A stretch of 62,839 nucleotides of DNA from a virus: IMG/VR virus record IMGVR_UViG_3300047548_001519, positions 1 through 62,839 of that record; one strand, written 5' to 3'. Each line of letters opens with the position of its first letter. Within the stretch, counting starts at the first letter, position 1. Both the position numbers and the translations under genes were made by a program. This document shows, in pieces, positions 41,117-49,797 of the stretch. The notes beneath the pieces were generated by a model. It saw nothing but the letters and a program-made list of their open reading frames with translations, searched no databases and was not told where the DNA came from.

Positions 41117-41124
41117 TATTTATA
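41117..41124 (-). promoter_or_regulatory. T4-type late promoter (TATAAATA)
   Basis: TTATTATAAATAATAGC on the minus strand, 21 nt before the ATG of the nucleotidyltransferase. Confidence 0.7.
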
Positions 41125-41129
41125 ATAAT

Positions 41130-42704
41130 TTACAGGGCAATCTCGGAAACTGTTAATAAAACAGATGGAATTGCTGGACAAAATGCAGTAGCAGCAGGAG
41201 CAACAATACGAACACCGGTATCAGATACTGCCCACATAATCTGGAAATAATCGTTTGGCTGCATCGTAGGAGATATATCCCAAGCAGCAACATCATATAC
41301 GTTATTACCTGTGATCGTTTTTCTAGTAGCAGAGTCTGGAATATCGACGCCGTTTTTACGGAACCAAATCCACACATCTTTGGCACTTGCGCTAGTAGAA
41401 GCTAACTGAATTGAAAATTTAAAATTATACAGTCCAGAATTCTCTGCAATAATATGGGAAGTGTCAGTGCCTATTCTGAACCCGTTTGCAACTTCTGTTG
41501 TATCAAACGTGACTGCTTTTGGAGTGTTAATTTGTGTTTGTATTTGATTAGTTTTATCTGCAAATGTGCCGTAATGTAGTCTTGGGAAGATTGTGGGACG
41601 AACCAGAAGAATACCCGTTGTCGCATCTTTTTTCAACACAGCCGCAACTGATACCACAATTTGTGGAGCGGTTGGTTTGAATTTAGTCATCTTTCCAGGC
41701 AACGTTGGATGAACGTAGAGGATATCCCCTTCGTTCCACACTTCTCCGACATCAGATCCTGTTGTGTTGGTATCACGAACTTTTCCAAGAACAGTCGCTC
41801 GTCCAGTGCTACTGTTCACAATATCTGATGTGACTACACCAACCGTGTATAGAGGAGGGACAGTACCATCAGCAAGATGTGGCACGACTTGTGGAACATA
41901 ATCGCCATTCGAATAGGCACCAGAAAATCTAACCACAGTTCCATTTGTTAGCGTAGACCCGGTATCATTTCTAACTTGGATGTATTGTTCTAATCCTAAT
42001 TGAAGAGTGGTATTATCTTCTTGAATGACGTCCAGACACTTCTCATCTACATTCCAATAAACCGTCCCTGGAAATAGAATATCGTCTCCTGGACCATCTA
42101 GATTAAACTGAAGATAGTCGAGAACACCAATCTCTTGTGCGTTAGGATTATCAAATGTAAACTTGCTGGTTGCTTGATCATACCGCAAATAGCGGCCATT
42201 TTGTATAGAGGAACGATTGATATCGTCGAGATACCGAAGCTTCGTTTCACCAGATCCCGGACCAAGAGCAGCAATTTTCCCTATCGATTGTTCCAGAAAC
42301 TTTATTTTTTCTTGAATCGCTTTGAAATTTGGATCTACTTTGTCAGGGTCTGGTTGTTGAAACGAAGCATTCCGGCGAAGATATTTATCAATTTCTGCTT
42401 GAGAATAGACTTGTGAAGCTGGTTTTACCTCAGGTGTGTCCACCTCTGTAAGCATCTGAGGTTCAACATATTGTCCGTCTTCAAATAGAAACTCACCAAC
42501 AACTTCACGTGTTGGTTCATCTGGAATTACAATTTCCTCTTCAATCCACTCATTTGTTTCTTTTGGTGGATTGGTAGACAAGAATGGGTTGTTGTTTTTA
42601 ATGTCTTCTTGCAAACGGAGCAACAACTTTTTACCAGGATGGTTTTCAATAGCCTGCTTCTTAGCTTCCGCTAACTGAGCTAATAGTTGTTCGAGATCAT
42701 TCAT
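41130..42704 (-). CDS. Virion structural protein with C-terminal jelly-roll-like domain
   Basis: 524 aa. N-terminal helical and acidic region with a coiled coil (KAIQEKIKFLEQSIGKIAAL, about 129-148), then a beta-rich stretch with hydrophobic/Gly repeats, and a C-terminal domain (about 390-524) like the TNF/C1q-like heads of fibre proteins (TSHIIAENSGLYNFKFSIQL). Probably a fibre, whisker or head-surface protein. Confidence 0.6.
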   Translation of the reverse strand: MNDLEQLLAQLAEAKKQAIENHPGKKLLLRLQEDIKNNNPFLSTNPPKETNEWIEEEIVIPDEPTREVVGEFLFEDGQYVEPQMLTEVDTPEVKPASQVYSQAEIDKYLRRNASFQQPDPDKVDPNFKAIQEKIKFLEQSIGKIAALGPGSGETKLRYLDDINRSSIQNGRYLRYDQATSKFTFDNPNAQEIGVLDYLQFNLDGPGDDILFPGTVYWNVDEKCLDVIQEDNTTLQLGLEQYIQVRNDTGSTLTNGTVVRFSGAYSNGDYVPQVVPHLADGTVPPLYTVGVVTSDIVNSSTGRATVLGKVRDTNTTGSDVGEVWNEGDILYVHPTLPGKMTKFKPTAPQIVVSVAAVLKKDATTGILLVRPTIFPRLHYGTFADKTNQIQTQINTPKAVTFDTTEVANGFRIGTDTSHIIAENSGLYNFKFSIQLASTSASAKDVWIWFRKNGVDIPDSATRKTITGNNVYDVAAWDISPTMQPNDYFQIMWAVSDTGVRIVAPAATAFCPAIPSVLLTVSEIAL

Positions 42705-43425
42705 TTATTTTTACCAATTTAAAAATTATTGCGTGTTTTTTACTATAATATTCTCTATTTTCTTTTGCAGATTTTGTAAGGTTTGGGTAAATTGAAATAT
42801 ACCCAGCATTTTTTAAAAACATTCGTACATTATTTCCTTCGAAAACCAAATCATTATTAATAAAAAGACGCCAGTTTTTTGTATTACAAATGTAATCTAC
42901 ACCACGAGTTTTTGGATTGGATACGTTTTCCTCAATTAACTTTCTTCCAACACTCCATCCCGTGGGTTGATTGTGAGATAAAACTGACTCGTTGGTTTGT
43001 GGGTTATAGAACCACTTTCTACCAACCATGCTTTTTTTTCTTTTTTCAATTGCTTCGGGAGAATGGGTGTTCTCGTTGTAAGGACAAGTGTTTTTACTTT
43101 TTAAAGTGTTGCTTATTTTAGCCCGTACATCATCGGTCAAATGGTTTCTAGGAGGGGTATCGCCTCCAGGAATTATATTCCATCCTTGATGTTTGTCTGG
43201 TCTATACAGTTTTTCAAGTGCAACAACTTCTTCACGTGTATTACATTCATGCAGAATTATAATTTCAATATCATTATAAATCTCTAAAGCTCGTTTCAAA
43301 TGTGGATTATCATTTCTTGTTTTGTGATTAACAAACCTTTTGATCGGATTGTTGCTGATTCCAATATAACCCTCTGTATAGGGATCGTTAAATTCTTTTC
43401 TTTTTATCCAGTAGACGTATTCCAT
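42697..43425 (-). CDS. GIY-YIG homing endonuclease
   Basis: 242 aa from the ATG at 43425 (AAGGAGGAGATT). Core YVYWIKRKEFNDPYTEGYIG, then catalytic-Glu region EEVVALEKLYRPDKHQGWN, and a DRB-type C-terminus with NTKNWRLFINND. A GATAAATA late-type box (43443-43450) lies upstream. It overlaps the structural gene by 8 nt and sits between two virion genes. Confidence 0.8.
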   Translation of the reverse strand: MEYVYWIKRKEFNDPYTEGYIGISNNPIKRFVNHKTRNDNPHLKRALEIYNDIEIIILHECNTREEVVALEKLYRPDKHQGWNIIPGGDTPPRNHLTDDVRAKISNTLKSKNTCPYNENTHSPEAIEKRKKSMVGRKWFYNPQTNESVLSHNQPTGWSVGRKLIEENVSNPKTRGVDYICNTKNWRLFINNDLVFEGNNVRMFLKNAGYISIYPNLTKSAKENREYYSKKHAIIFKLVKINE

Positions 43426-43442
43426 AATCTCCTCCTTATTCT

Positions 43443-43450
43443 TATTTATC
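43443..43450 (-). promoter_or_regulatory. Late-type promoter (GATAAATA)
   Basis: One mismatch from TATAAATA on the minus strand, 18 nt before the homing endonuclease ATG. Confidence 0.5.
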
Positions 43451-43477
43451 ACAAGAATAATTTTTAAAGAAGGATTA

Positions 43478-44722
43478 TCAACGAGTTTTGTCAAAACCTT
43501 TAATTATTTCAGCAGAAAAATTGTTGCGTGAAAATTCCATACGATCCACAATCTTTACTGCACCACCCTTTAAGTGATCAATTGCCACAAACCCTTCAAC
43601 GCCAGTTGCTTTGAATCCACTAGCAGTTTTAACAAACGTGTTGATGTGACCAGCCTGATTCATCTTTGCAATGATTGGACCTTTAACATCTGCTATCATA
43701 TTAGATAACTGAAATATTTTTACGATATTTTGCTTATCGTGATTTGCAAAGAACGCAAGAATCTTCTTGCGCTTTTCTTCTTGAGCAGACTTACCCTTCT
43801 CCGTTTTCTTGGTCTCAATCTCTTTCTGATAACGGTCGTAAATCCATTTAAACAAACCATCCACATGCTGAGAAGGGTTGATTTTTACTCCTTCACGGAC
43901 CTTTGTATTGTTGTAAGTCTTGACTAGCATTGAAAGATCGGGATCGTTACTAATTCCATTGATTGTTGCTGCTGGAATTTGATTAAACAATTTACCGATT
44001 GCAGACAACATCTCTGTCACATGCGTTGTTTCTGCTTGAGTGAATGTTGCGGTTCCGGAATAATCTTTATAGTTAGCATCATCCATCCACACCGACGATA
44101 CGTGTGTTAGATGAGTTACAATCGATTTACCAAAAGATGCTTGCATAGTCTCAAATGAATTGCCAGTATACGTTGTATGCCAGACGACTCCTATTTTAGC
44201 TGCACGGATCTTCTTTGCAAGGTCACTCTCATAGGGAACAGCATACACAATTGTATTTGGATGAAAGGTTGTGTATTTTTGACCGTCAATTGTTTCTGTT
44301 TTGAGATCTGCAGCGGTGAACATTAAATCACCCTGAAACACACCAGATTTGATTCCAAGTTTCTTGAACTCAGCGAGAGCAATCTTTAATTTGACAGCCA
44401 GATCGCCCTCTGTATCAACATCAACTTCAGCTGCAGTTTTATATATTTTAGGATTCTTATTGAAAACACCTTTCTTTGCAACAAAGAATTTACCATCAGA
44501 TGGATCCACACCAGCAAAGACAGCAGGAGCACCATCCCACTTCACAGTCGCAGTAACTTTGGAAGCAGAGCTACCAGCTAACATATCACGGAGATCACGA
44601 AGAAAGTTAATTGCCTTTCTTGTGCCATCAACCCCCTCATTGAAGATCAAATCCTCAATGTGCTCCATATGGACGTTCTTTTCTTCGTCCAGCTGTTTGA
44701 TGAATCCTTTTAGAGTTCTCAT
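43478..44722 (-). CDS. Putative nucleotidyltransferase/ligase-like internal protein
   Basis: 414 aa. N-terminus MRTLKGFIKQLDEE is capsid-targeting-like. The block ATVKWDGAPAVFAGVDPSDG holds KWDG, matching motif I (KxDG) of the DNA/RNA ligase nucleotidyltransferase superfamily; SGVFQGDLMFT and GGAVKIVDR could be later motifs. Conserved in T4-like marine phages. Enzyme activity is inferred, not proven. Confidence 0.6.
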   Translation of the reverse strand: MRTLKGFIKQLDEEKNVHMEHIEDLIFNEGVDGTRKAINFLRDLRDMLAGSSASKVTATVKWDGAPAVFAGVDPSDGKFFVAKKGVFNKNPKIYKTAAEVDVDTEGDLAVKLKIALAEFKKLGIKSGVFQGDLMFTAADLKTETIDGQKYTTFHPNTIVYAVPYESDLAKKIRAAKIGVVWHTTYTGNSFETMQASFGKSIVTHLTHVSSVWMDDANYKDYSGTATFTQAETTHVTEMLSAIGKLFNQIPAATINGISNDPDLSMLVKTYNNTKVREGVKINPSQHVDGLFKWIYDRYQKEIETKKTEKGKSAQEEKRKKILAFFANHDKQNIVKIFQLSNMIADVKGPIIAKMNQAGHINTFVKTASGFKATGVEGFVAIDHLKGGAVKIVDRMEFSRNNFSAEIIKGFDKTR

Positions 44723-44731
44723 ATTGATATC

Positions 44732-46114
44732 TTAGTAAATTTTAATGAAAAAACCGTTGTCGGTTGATATTTTCTTTGCGCCAGCAATCATATTGTTAAC
44801 AATAGGAGATATTTTATCTGCATTAGTAACAAAGAAATACATCATCTTCAATCCCTGTATTTTCATACACAAAGTCTCTGCATCTGCAAAGTTCTTTTTG
44901 GCGTCTTGGATGAGTACCTCAAATTGAGGCTTTGTGAGTTTGTTATTGAATGTAACTTTAGGTGATTTAATGACGGTTTGGTACCAAGACCAAACCTCAT
45001 TAATTCTAGCTGGAGTAAACGCACCAAAAGGATCAGAAGATGGACCAAAAAATGATATCGACGATATACGACTATCGCCATACTCAGCCATCACCTTATC
45101 CACGACGCCGGTAGGAACCTTACCTACACGTCCCCCGGAGATAGATCCATCGCTTGTAATTTCTGTTTGAGTAATACCGTACCCATGCGGAAACCCTCTA
45201 ACCTGCATCGATATGTCTTTACCCGTATCATTGTTCTTGAATACAAACAACCCAATCTCTTTGCCCTTGAGCGACAAATCGCAATTAAATCTATTAATCG
45301 AAATGTCGTATGGTTTTAAAGCATTAGCTCCAGGCACATTTGTGTATTCAATTTTTGCAGGGATGGTTGTCAGCTGCTTCAAAGATATTGGATACACCAA
45401 TTTCTTTTTGTAAAAATCGTACAATCTTGCATTAAACACTGGCACCAAATCCGCACCATAATCTTTTACAATCTGATTCAATTCTTTGACAACATTATTA
45501 AATTTTGTCTCGTCAACAACCCAGACATCTGCCGGGTTCCAGGAATCTTTTTTCAATTTAGCTTTGGCTACAAAAGAATCAATTACTTTTTTGAATTCGG
45601 ATGTGTCGGTAGCATCGTGGAGGAGGTGGAATTTCGAAATCGAGCTAGGCCTTAATACCTTCTCAACAGCTTCTTTAGTATGATCAAAAGTCATCTTCCA
45701 TGCTTGAAAAGCAACCAAATCATCAATAAAAATTTGCTGCCCAGTATCTTCAGGAGTCTTAATTTTACTCGTTAACGACAACACTGTAGCAAGTTCACCA
45801 GCGTCAGCCAGCTTCTTACCCAAAGCGTTTCTGTTGCTCGTTTGCTTCTTACTTGAAACAATGAACCTAATTTTGGACTCTTTAAACTGCAAATCTAAGT
45901 TTTTACCAACTATTTTTGCTTTAAATTTTTTAGATGGGAATTCGACGTTGCTATCCGTCGTTTTAGCACTAATGTTTATGACGTTCTTTCCTATCTTATA
46001 CGAACTTTCACCAAAAAACGCTTCATCTGGCAGCTTCAATGAAGATAGCTGCTTCTTTGCATCAGCATCTTTAATTACTGCTATAAATTTGGTAAAAGGT
46101 AGTTCGTATGCCAC
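44732..46114 (-). CDS. Large conserved virion-region protein
   Basis: 460 aa. Starts with MAYELPFTKFIAVIKDADAK; mixed alpha/beta, basic, with WNPADVWVVDETKFNNVVKE in the middle. Resembles a protein found with the ligase-like neighbour in T4-like cyanophages. No catalytic motif seen. GATAAATA at 46144-46151 precedes it. Confidence 0.55.
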   Translation of the reverse strand: MAYELPFTKFIAVIKDADAKKQLSSLKLPDEAFFGESSYKIGKNVINISAKTTDSNVEFPSKKFKAKIVGKNLDLQFKESKIRFIVSSKKQTSNRNALGKKLADAGELATVLSLTSKIKTPEDTGQQIFIDDLVAFQAWKMTFDHTKEAVEKVLRPSSISKFHLLHDATDTSEFKKVIDSFVAKAKLKKDSWNPADVWVVDETKFNNVVKELNQIVKDYGADLVPVFNARLYDFYKKKLVYPISLKQLTTIPAKIEYTNVPGANALKPYDISINRFNCDLSLKGKEIGLFVFKNNDTGKDISMQVRGFPHGYGITQTEITSDGSISGGRVGKVPTGVVDKVMAEYGDSRISSISFFGPSSDPFGAFTPARINEVWSWYQTVIKSPKVTFNNKLTKPQFEVLIQDAKKNFADAETLCMKIQGLKMMYFFVTNADKISPIVNNMIAGAKKISTDNGFFIKIY

Positions 46115-46143
46115 ATTAATTCCTAAAGGTGAAATTCATCTTG

Positions 46144-46151
46144 TATTTATC
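46144..46151 (-). promoter_or_regulatory. Late-type promoter (GATAAATA)
   Basis: CGGATAAATACAAG on the minus strand, 30 nt before the ATG at 46114; one mismatch from TATAAATA. Confidence 0.55.
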
Positions 46152-46164
46152 CGAAAGAAACATC

Positions 46165-46329
46165 TCACGGTTGCCTGGGAGTAACGGGACACTCCTCATT
46201 GGGAGTTGGACAAGGATCTCTAAACCTATCCACACCACATTTTGAGCATATTAGAGTAGGTTTTAAATCTAGTGGTTTACCATTGAGAACGAATCCTATT
46301 TGGTCTTTAACGCTGGTCTTGTCTTTCAT
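46165..46329 (-). CDS. Zinc-binding-like miniprotein
   Basis: 54 aa, MKDKTSVKDQIGFVLNGKPL at the start, then ICSKCG and PCPTPNEECP. Four Cys suggest a zinc or disulfide fold. The ATG overlaps the helicase stop (TAATG). Confidence 0.6.
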   Translation of the reverse strand: MKDKTSVKDQIGFVLNGKPLDLKPTLICSKCGVDRFRDPCPTPNEECPVTPRQP

Positions 46330-47717
46330 TAGTATTTGAAATCGTCAAATGAGGTTGAATGGTCTCGTTTGCCAAAATTGCTCTTGTCAAACACCGGTGT
46401 ATCGTCGTGCCCTGCATCTGTTAGACCTTCCTGTGCAGAGTCCTCTACATCGTACAACTTCATCTTGGATCGGTCAACACCGATGACGAATCTCTTGTAG
46501 TAGGACGGATCGGAGTATCGGTTTTTCAATTGCTTGATCATAATTTGATTCAACTGATCCAACTCCTCAGAACGAATCAATGCAATCATCAAGTCTGCTG
46601 TTGCAGGCAAGCCAAATGACTCAGAAGTGTCCGTCAGTTCAACGTCTGAATTATTGAAACCGCTTCTTGTAGTCTGAGTAGCAGTCAAGATTGGAAGATT
46701 GTACTCTACAGCCAAACCACGAAGCTCTTCAGCAATGCTCTTGATATAAAGATATGAGTTAACAGAAGCACCCATCTTCAATCGAGCACTGGTACAAATA
46801 TTTAAGTAGTCAATAATTACAATATCAGGGACGAACTCTTTCTTGCCTTTCAGTTCTTCTAACAAGGCACGGAAATGACCTGAATGAGCAGATGCCGTTG
46901 GATACTCTTTGATGATTAGTTTGCCCTGAGTCTTCTGAGCAATCTTACCAACTCGAGTATCAAACACTTTCTTATCAATGACTTTCAACTCATCCAAGCT
47001 TAGGTTCATCAGGTTAGCATCAATCCTCTCAGCAATCTTCTCTTCAGCCATCTCCAAAGTGATGTAAAGAACATTCCGTCCTTGAAGAAGAGTGGAGGCA
47101 GCTACGTGACACATAAACAATGATTTACCAGCATTAGTGCCAGCCAGAATCACATTCAAGCTCTTTCTACTCAATCCACCAGAAGTGATCTTGTTCAACA
47201 TATCAAGATCAAAAGGCAGCTTCTCTTCTTGACGATGATAGAATTCATATCGTGCATCAGCATCTTGTATATAGTCGTGACCAACATTCTGATCAAACGA
47301 TACAGACAAAGCATCTTGCAGGATCTTAGGAATAGCGTCTTGGTTATGTTTTGCGTCCTTTCCTTCGATGATCTTGATGCTATCCAAAATAGCATTGTAG
47401 ACAGCACGATTCTTACAGAATGTTTCCGTGTGCTCAATCATCCAGTCAAGATTCGTATTATCCTCGCCAAGAGTATCGACTACCTTTATAGTCTCAAGAA
47501 GCTCTTTATCCGTCAAATCTTTACGGTTTGACAACTCGATCTTAATGATGTCTTGTGTAGGCAGTTTGTTGTATTTGTTAAAGAAGTTGAGCGATTCCTC
47601 AATAATTACCTTGTCGAACTTGTCGGAAAAGTATGTAGGAGAAACGAAAGGAGCCACCTTTCTAGTGAACTCCTCGTTCCATATCAAATTAGCTAGGATC
47701 TTACTTTCTAATCTCAT
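46329..47717 (-). CDS. 41: Replicative DNA helicase (T4 gp41/DnaB-like)
   Basis: 462 aa. RecA-fold core with Walker A LAGTNAGKSLFM (about 193-204), Walker B VIIDYLNI, and DnaB-type SxSx motif TATQTTRSGFNNSDVELTDT. Unwinds the leading strand and recruits gp61 primase. Overlaps the next gene upstream by 4 nt. Confidence 0.93.
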   Translation of the reverse strand: MRLESKILANLIWNEEFTRKVAPFVSPTYFSDKFDKVIIEESLNFFNKYNKLPTQDIIKIELSNRKDLTDKELLETIKVVDTLGEDNTNLDWMIEHTETFCKNRAVYNAILDSIKIIEGKDAKHNQDAIPKILQDALSVSFDQNVGHDYIQDADARYEFYHRQEEKLPFDLDMLNKITSGGLSRKSLNVILAGTNAGKSLFMCHVAASTLLQGRNVLYITLEMAEEKIAERIDANLMNLSLDELKVIDKKVFDTRVGKIAQKTQGKLIIKEYPTASAHSGHFRALLEELKGKKEFVPDIVIIDYLNICTSARLKMGASVNSYLYIKSIAEELRGLAVEYNLPILTATQTTRSGFNNSDVELTDTSESFGLPATADLMIALIRSEELDQLNQIMIKQLKNRYSDPSYYKRFVIGVDRSKMKLYDVEDSAQEGLTDAGHDDTPVFDKSNFGKRDHSTSFDDFKY

Positions 47718-48007
47718 GTACCACCAGTGTAAACAATATCATTAGTTTGAAGCTTTTCTGTGATCAAGTCCAGGAGAAGATCCCCTGCGTATTGTTCGAA
47801 GGCCTTCATATCATCCGGCACCTTCTTAGAAAAAAAGTTTATATCAAAAGAGAGCTTAAGTTCATCATTACCCTCATCAGGCAGCAATTCCACCCTACCG
47901 TATTGGTATACTATACCAGTGTACGGTGGGTCGATCAACTCTATGTATTGATCATCAACTATCTTGTATGGCTTCATCATCTTCTTCCACATTGGCCAGT
48001 TCTTCAT
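47714..48007 (-). CDS. Small unknown protein between uvsX and gene 41
   Basis: 97 aa, mixed beta/alpha with DPPYTGIVYQYGRVELLPDE. The position matches T4 gene 40 but there is no clear similarity. It overlaps the uvsX end by 53 nt. Confidence 0.55.
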   Translation of the reverse strand: MKNWPMWKKMMKPYKIVDDQYIELIDPPYTGIVYQYGRVELLPDEGNDELKLSFDINFFSKKVPDDMKAFEQYAGDLLLDLITEKLQTNDIVYTGGT

Positions 48008-49049
48008 CGATAGATTCGTCAGACATCATCTGGCCAGATCCAACCTGATAGTTGTTCTTAACCCAGATCTGAAAAGCCTTGGATGTTAGAACTGGTAACC
48101 AAAACTCTTTGGAATCCGTATCAGCAAGACGCCACTTACGATCCTCAATTTCACCTGTAGTCACATCAACGCGACTGTACCAACCATTAGATGGCTTGAC
48201 TACTAGCTTAGCTTCCAGAGCCATCTCAAGTAAACCAGACCACTTAGAGAGTCCACCATCAAATGTAACTGTGACAGGGATCTTTGATTTTTCCTTTACG
48301 TAACGAGACTTCTCAACGTTAATGATAAAGTTCCATCCAGCAAGCTCTGTACCATCTTTTTCTTGCTGTTTGCCAATGAAAAATACCGTGTTAGCGCTAT
48401 ACATTGGACCAGTTCCACCAGACATAATGGTCTTAGGGTACAATGCCTGTTCTTGATATGTGTGGTTAACTACTATGCAAGGAATGTCTTTTGTTGCAAA
48501 GTGGGGAGTAATAATACGGAACAATCCTTTAAGAGTTTTGGCGCGTGTCATGTCTGCTACTGACTTGCCGTCAAGTGCATCCTCGACCTCTTTCTTTGAA
48601 GCTAAGTTGCCAATAGAGTCAATAAAAATAATAACTTTATCACCTCGATTAATCTCTTCCAATCTTTTTACAAGGTCAAATTTCAATTGTTCGATGTGTT
48701 CCACAGGTACGTGCAATACACGGTCTGTATCAATTCCAATAGTGCTAATATAATCAGGCGTTATTCCAAATTCTGAATCAATGAATAGGCATATCGACTC
48801 AGGATATCTTTTCATATAGGATTTTACCATAATTAATCCAAACATAGACTTAAAATGTCTACTAGGACCCGCTAAGATAGTCAATCCAGGTGTCAATCCT
48901 CCCTCTAACTTCCCAGACAAGGCTATATTAAGAGCTGGGATATCCGTTTGAATCATATCTTTGTCATTGAAAAATGACGACTTACTGATTGTTTCAGCTG
49001 TCTTAATTGAACCTGCTTTTTTGATTCGCTCTAATAGTGCATTATTCAT
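47955..49049 (-). CDS. uvsX: UvsX RecA-like recombinase
   Basis: 364 aa. Walker A is degenerate (LAGPSRHFKSMFGL), as in T4 UvsX; Walker B KVIIFIDSIGN. Ends in a long acidic tail (DEELANVEEDDEAIQDS) like T4 UvsX. Strand exchange and recombination-dependent replication. An HNH homing endonuclease lies directly upstream, overlapping by 8 nt. Confidence 0.93.
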   Translation of the reverse strand: MNNALLERIKKAGSIKTAETISKSSFFNDKDMIQTDIPALNIALSGKLEGGLTPGLTILAGPSRHFKSMFGLIMVKSYMKRYPESICLFIDSEFGITPDYISTIGIDTDRVLHVPVEHIEQLKFDLVKRLEEINRGDKVIIFIDSIGNLASKKEVEDALDGKSVADMTRAKTLKGLFRIITPHFATKDIPCIVVNHTYQEQALYPKTIMSGGTGPMYSANTVFFIGKQQEKDGTELAGWNFIINVEKSRYVKEKSKIPVTVTFDGGLSKWSGLLEMALEAKLVVKPSNGWYSRVDVTTGEIEDRKWRLADTDSKEFWLPVLTSKAFQIWVKNNYQVGSGQMMSDESIDEELANVEEDDEAIQDS

Positions 49050-49704
49050 GTAGATCTCCTATTATATAATTCCAATTGCTCCACTGTGGAGATGTGCTTT
49101 TTACTCTGTATGTTACTGTCCCCGAAACAACTCCATAATATTGAGCAGCTAATTGCATGCTATCAAATATTCCATCTGGCGTCGTGATTTGTTTTTGGAG
49201 TTTTATTTTATGAGTTTTACGAAATTTGTCACTAAACATACCAAGTTTATTCTGGGTTGTTGTACGTCTTCCTTTATTTCTTGCAATGGTCATTTCTTCA
49301 TAAGATAATCGGTGAAACCCCAATCTATTATCTCTACTGTTTATGCCAGCGATTATTCCTGACCTACGCTGTCTGTCAGCATATCCTTGTGGATCTTTAT
49401 CTCTATATTGTTTGTGGTGAGCATACCCACCTGCAGCTGAAAATAGCTTGTGGTTTTCGGCCAATACACTTCTACCATACTTCATTAAATTATACGCTAA
49501 GATATTACCTAACACACCGTTTAATTTAAATCGGAGTTTGTGTACTATACGATGCTCTTTTTGAGTTAACCAGACTTGATGACCGTCACTTTGACCGCCT
49601 TCACAACGTGGTATGATGTGATGTGATTCGTATACAACATCTAGGATCTTGGATCTACAAGATGCACGTTGTATGATTGAGTTATGTATATTTTGATAAT
49701 TCAT
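49042..49704 (-). CDS. HNH homing endonuclease
   Basis: 220 aa. HNH motif ESHHIIPRCEGGQSDGHQVW with the following LTQKEHRIVHKL, then a NUMOD/IENR-like region and a C-terminal helix-turn-helix (QITTPDGIFDSMQLAAQYYG). Located between DNA polymerase and uvsX, a common insertion site. A CATAAATA late-like box lies upstream at 49754-49761. Confidence 0.82.
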   Translation of the reverse strand: MNYQNIHNSIIQRASCRSKILDVVYESHHIIPRCEGGQSDGHQVWLTQKEHRIVHKLRFKLNGVLGNILAYNLMKYGRSVLAENHKLFSAAGGYAHHKQYRDKDPQGYADRQRRSGIIAGINSRDNRLGFHRLSYEEMTIARNKGRRTTTQNKLGMFSDKFRKTHKIKLQKQITTPDGIFDSMQLAAQYYGVVSGTVTYRVKSTSPQWSNWNYIIGDLHE

Positions 49705-49721
49705 GGGTTCCTTGTTGATTG

Positions 49722-49745
49722 TTTTAAAGAGGGGAACTACCCCTC
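49722..49745 (-). terminator. Terminator after DNA polymerase
   Basis: GAGGGG-TAGTT-CCCCTC followed by TTTAAAAC on the minus strand, between gene 43 and the homing endonuclease. Confidence 0.7.
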
Positions 49746-49797
49746 ACTTTGTATTTATGTATATAAATTGACATTCTACAGAAATATTTTGTATAAA

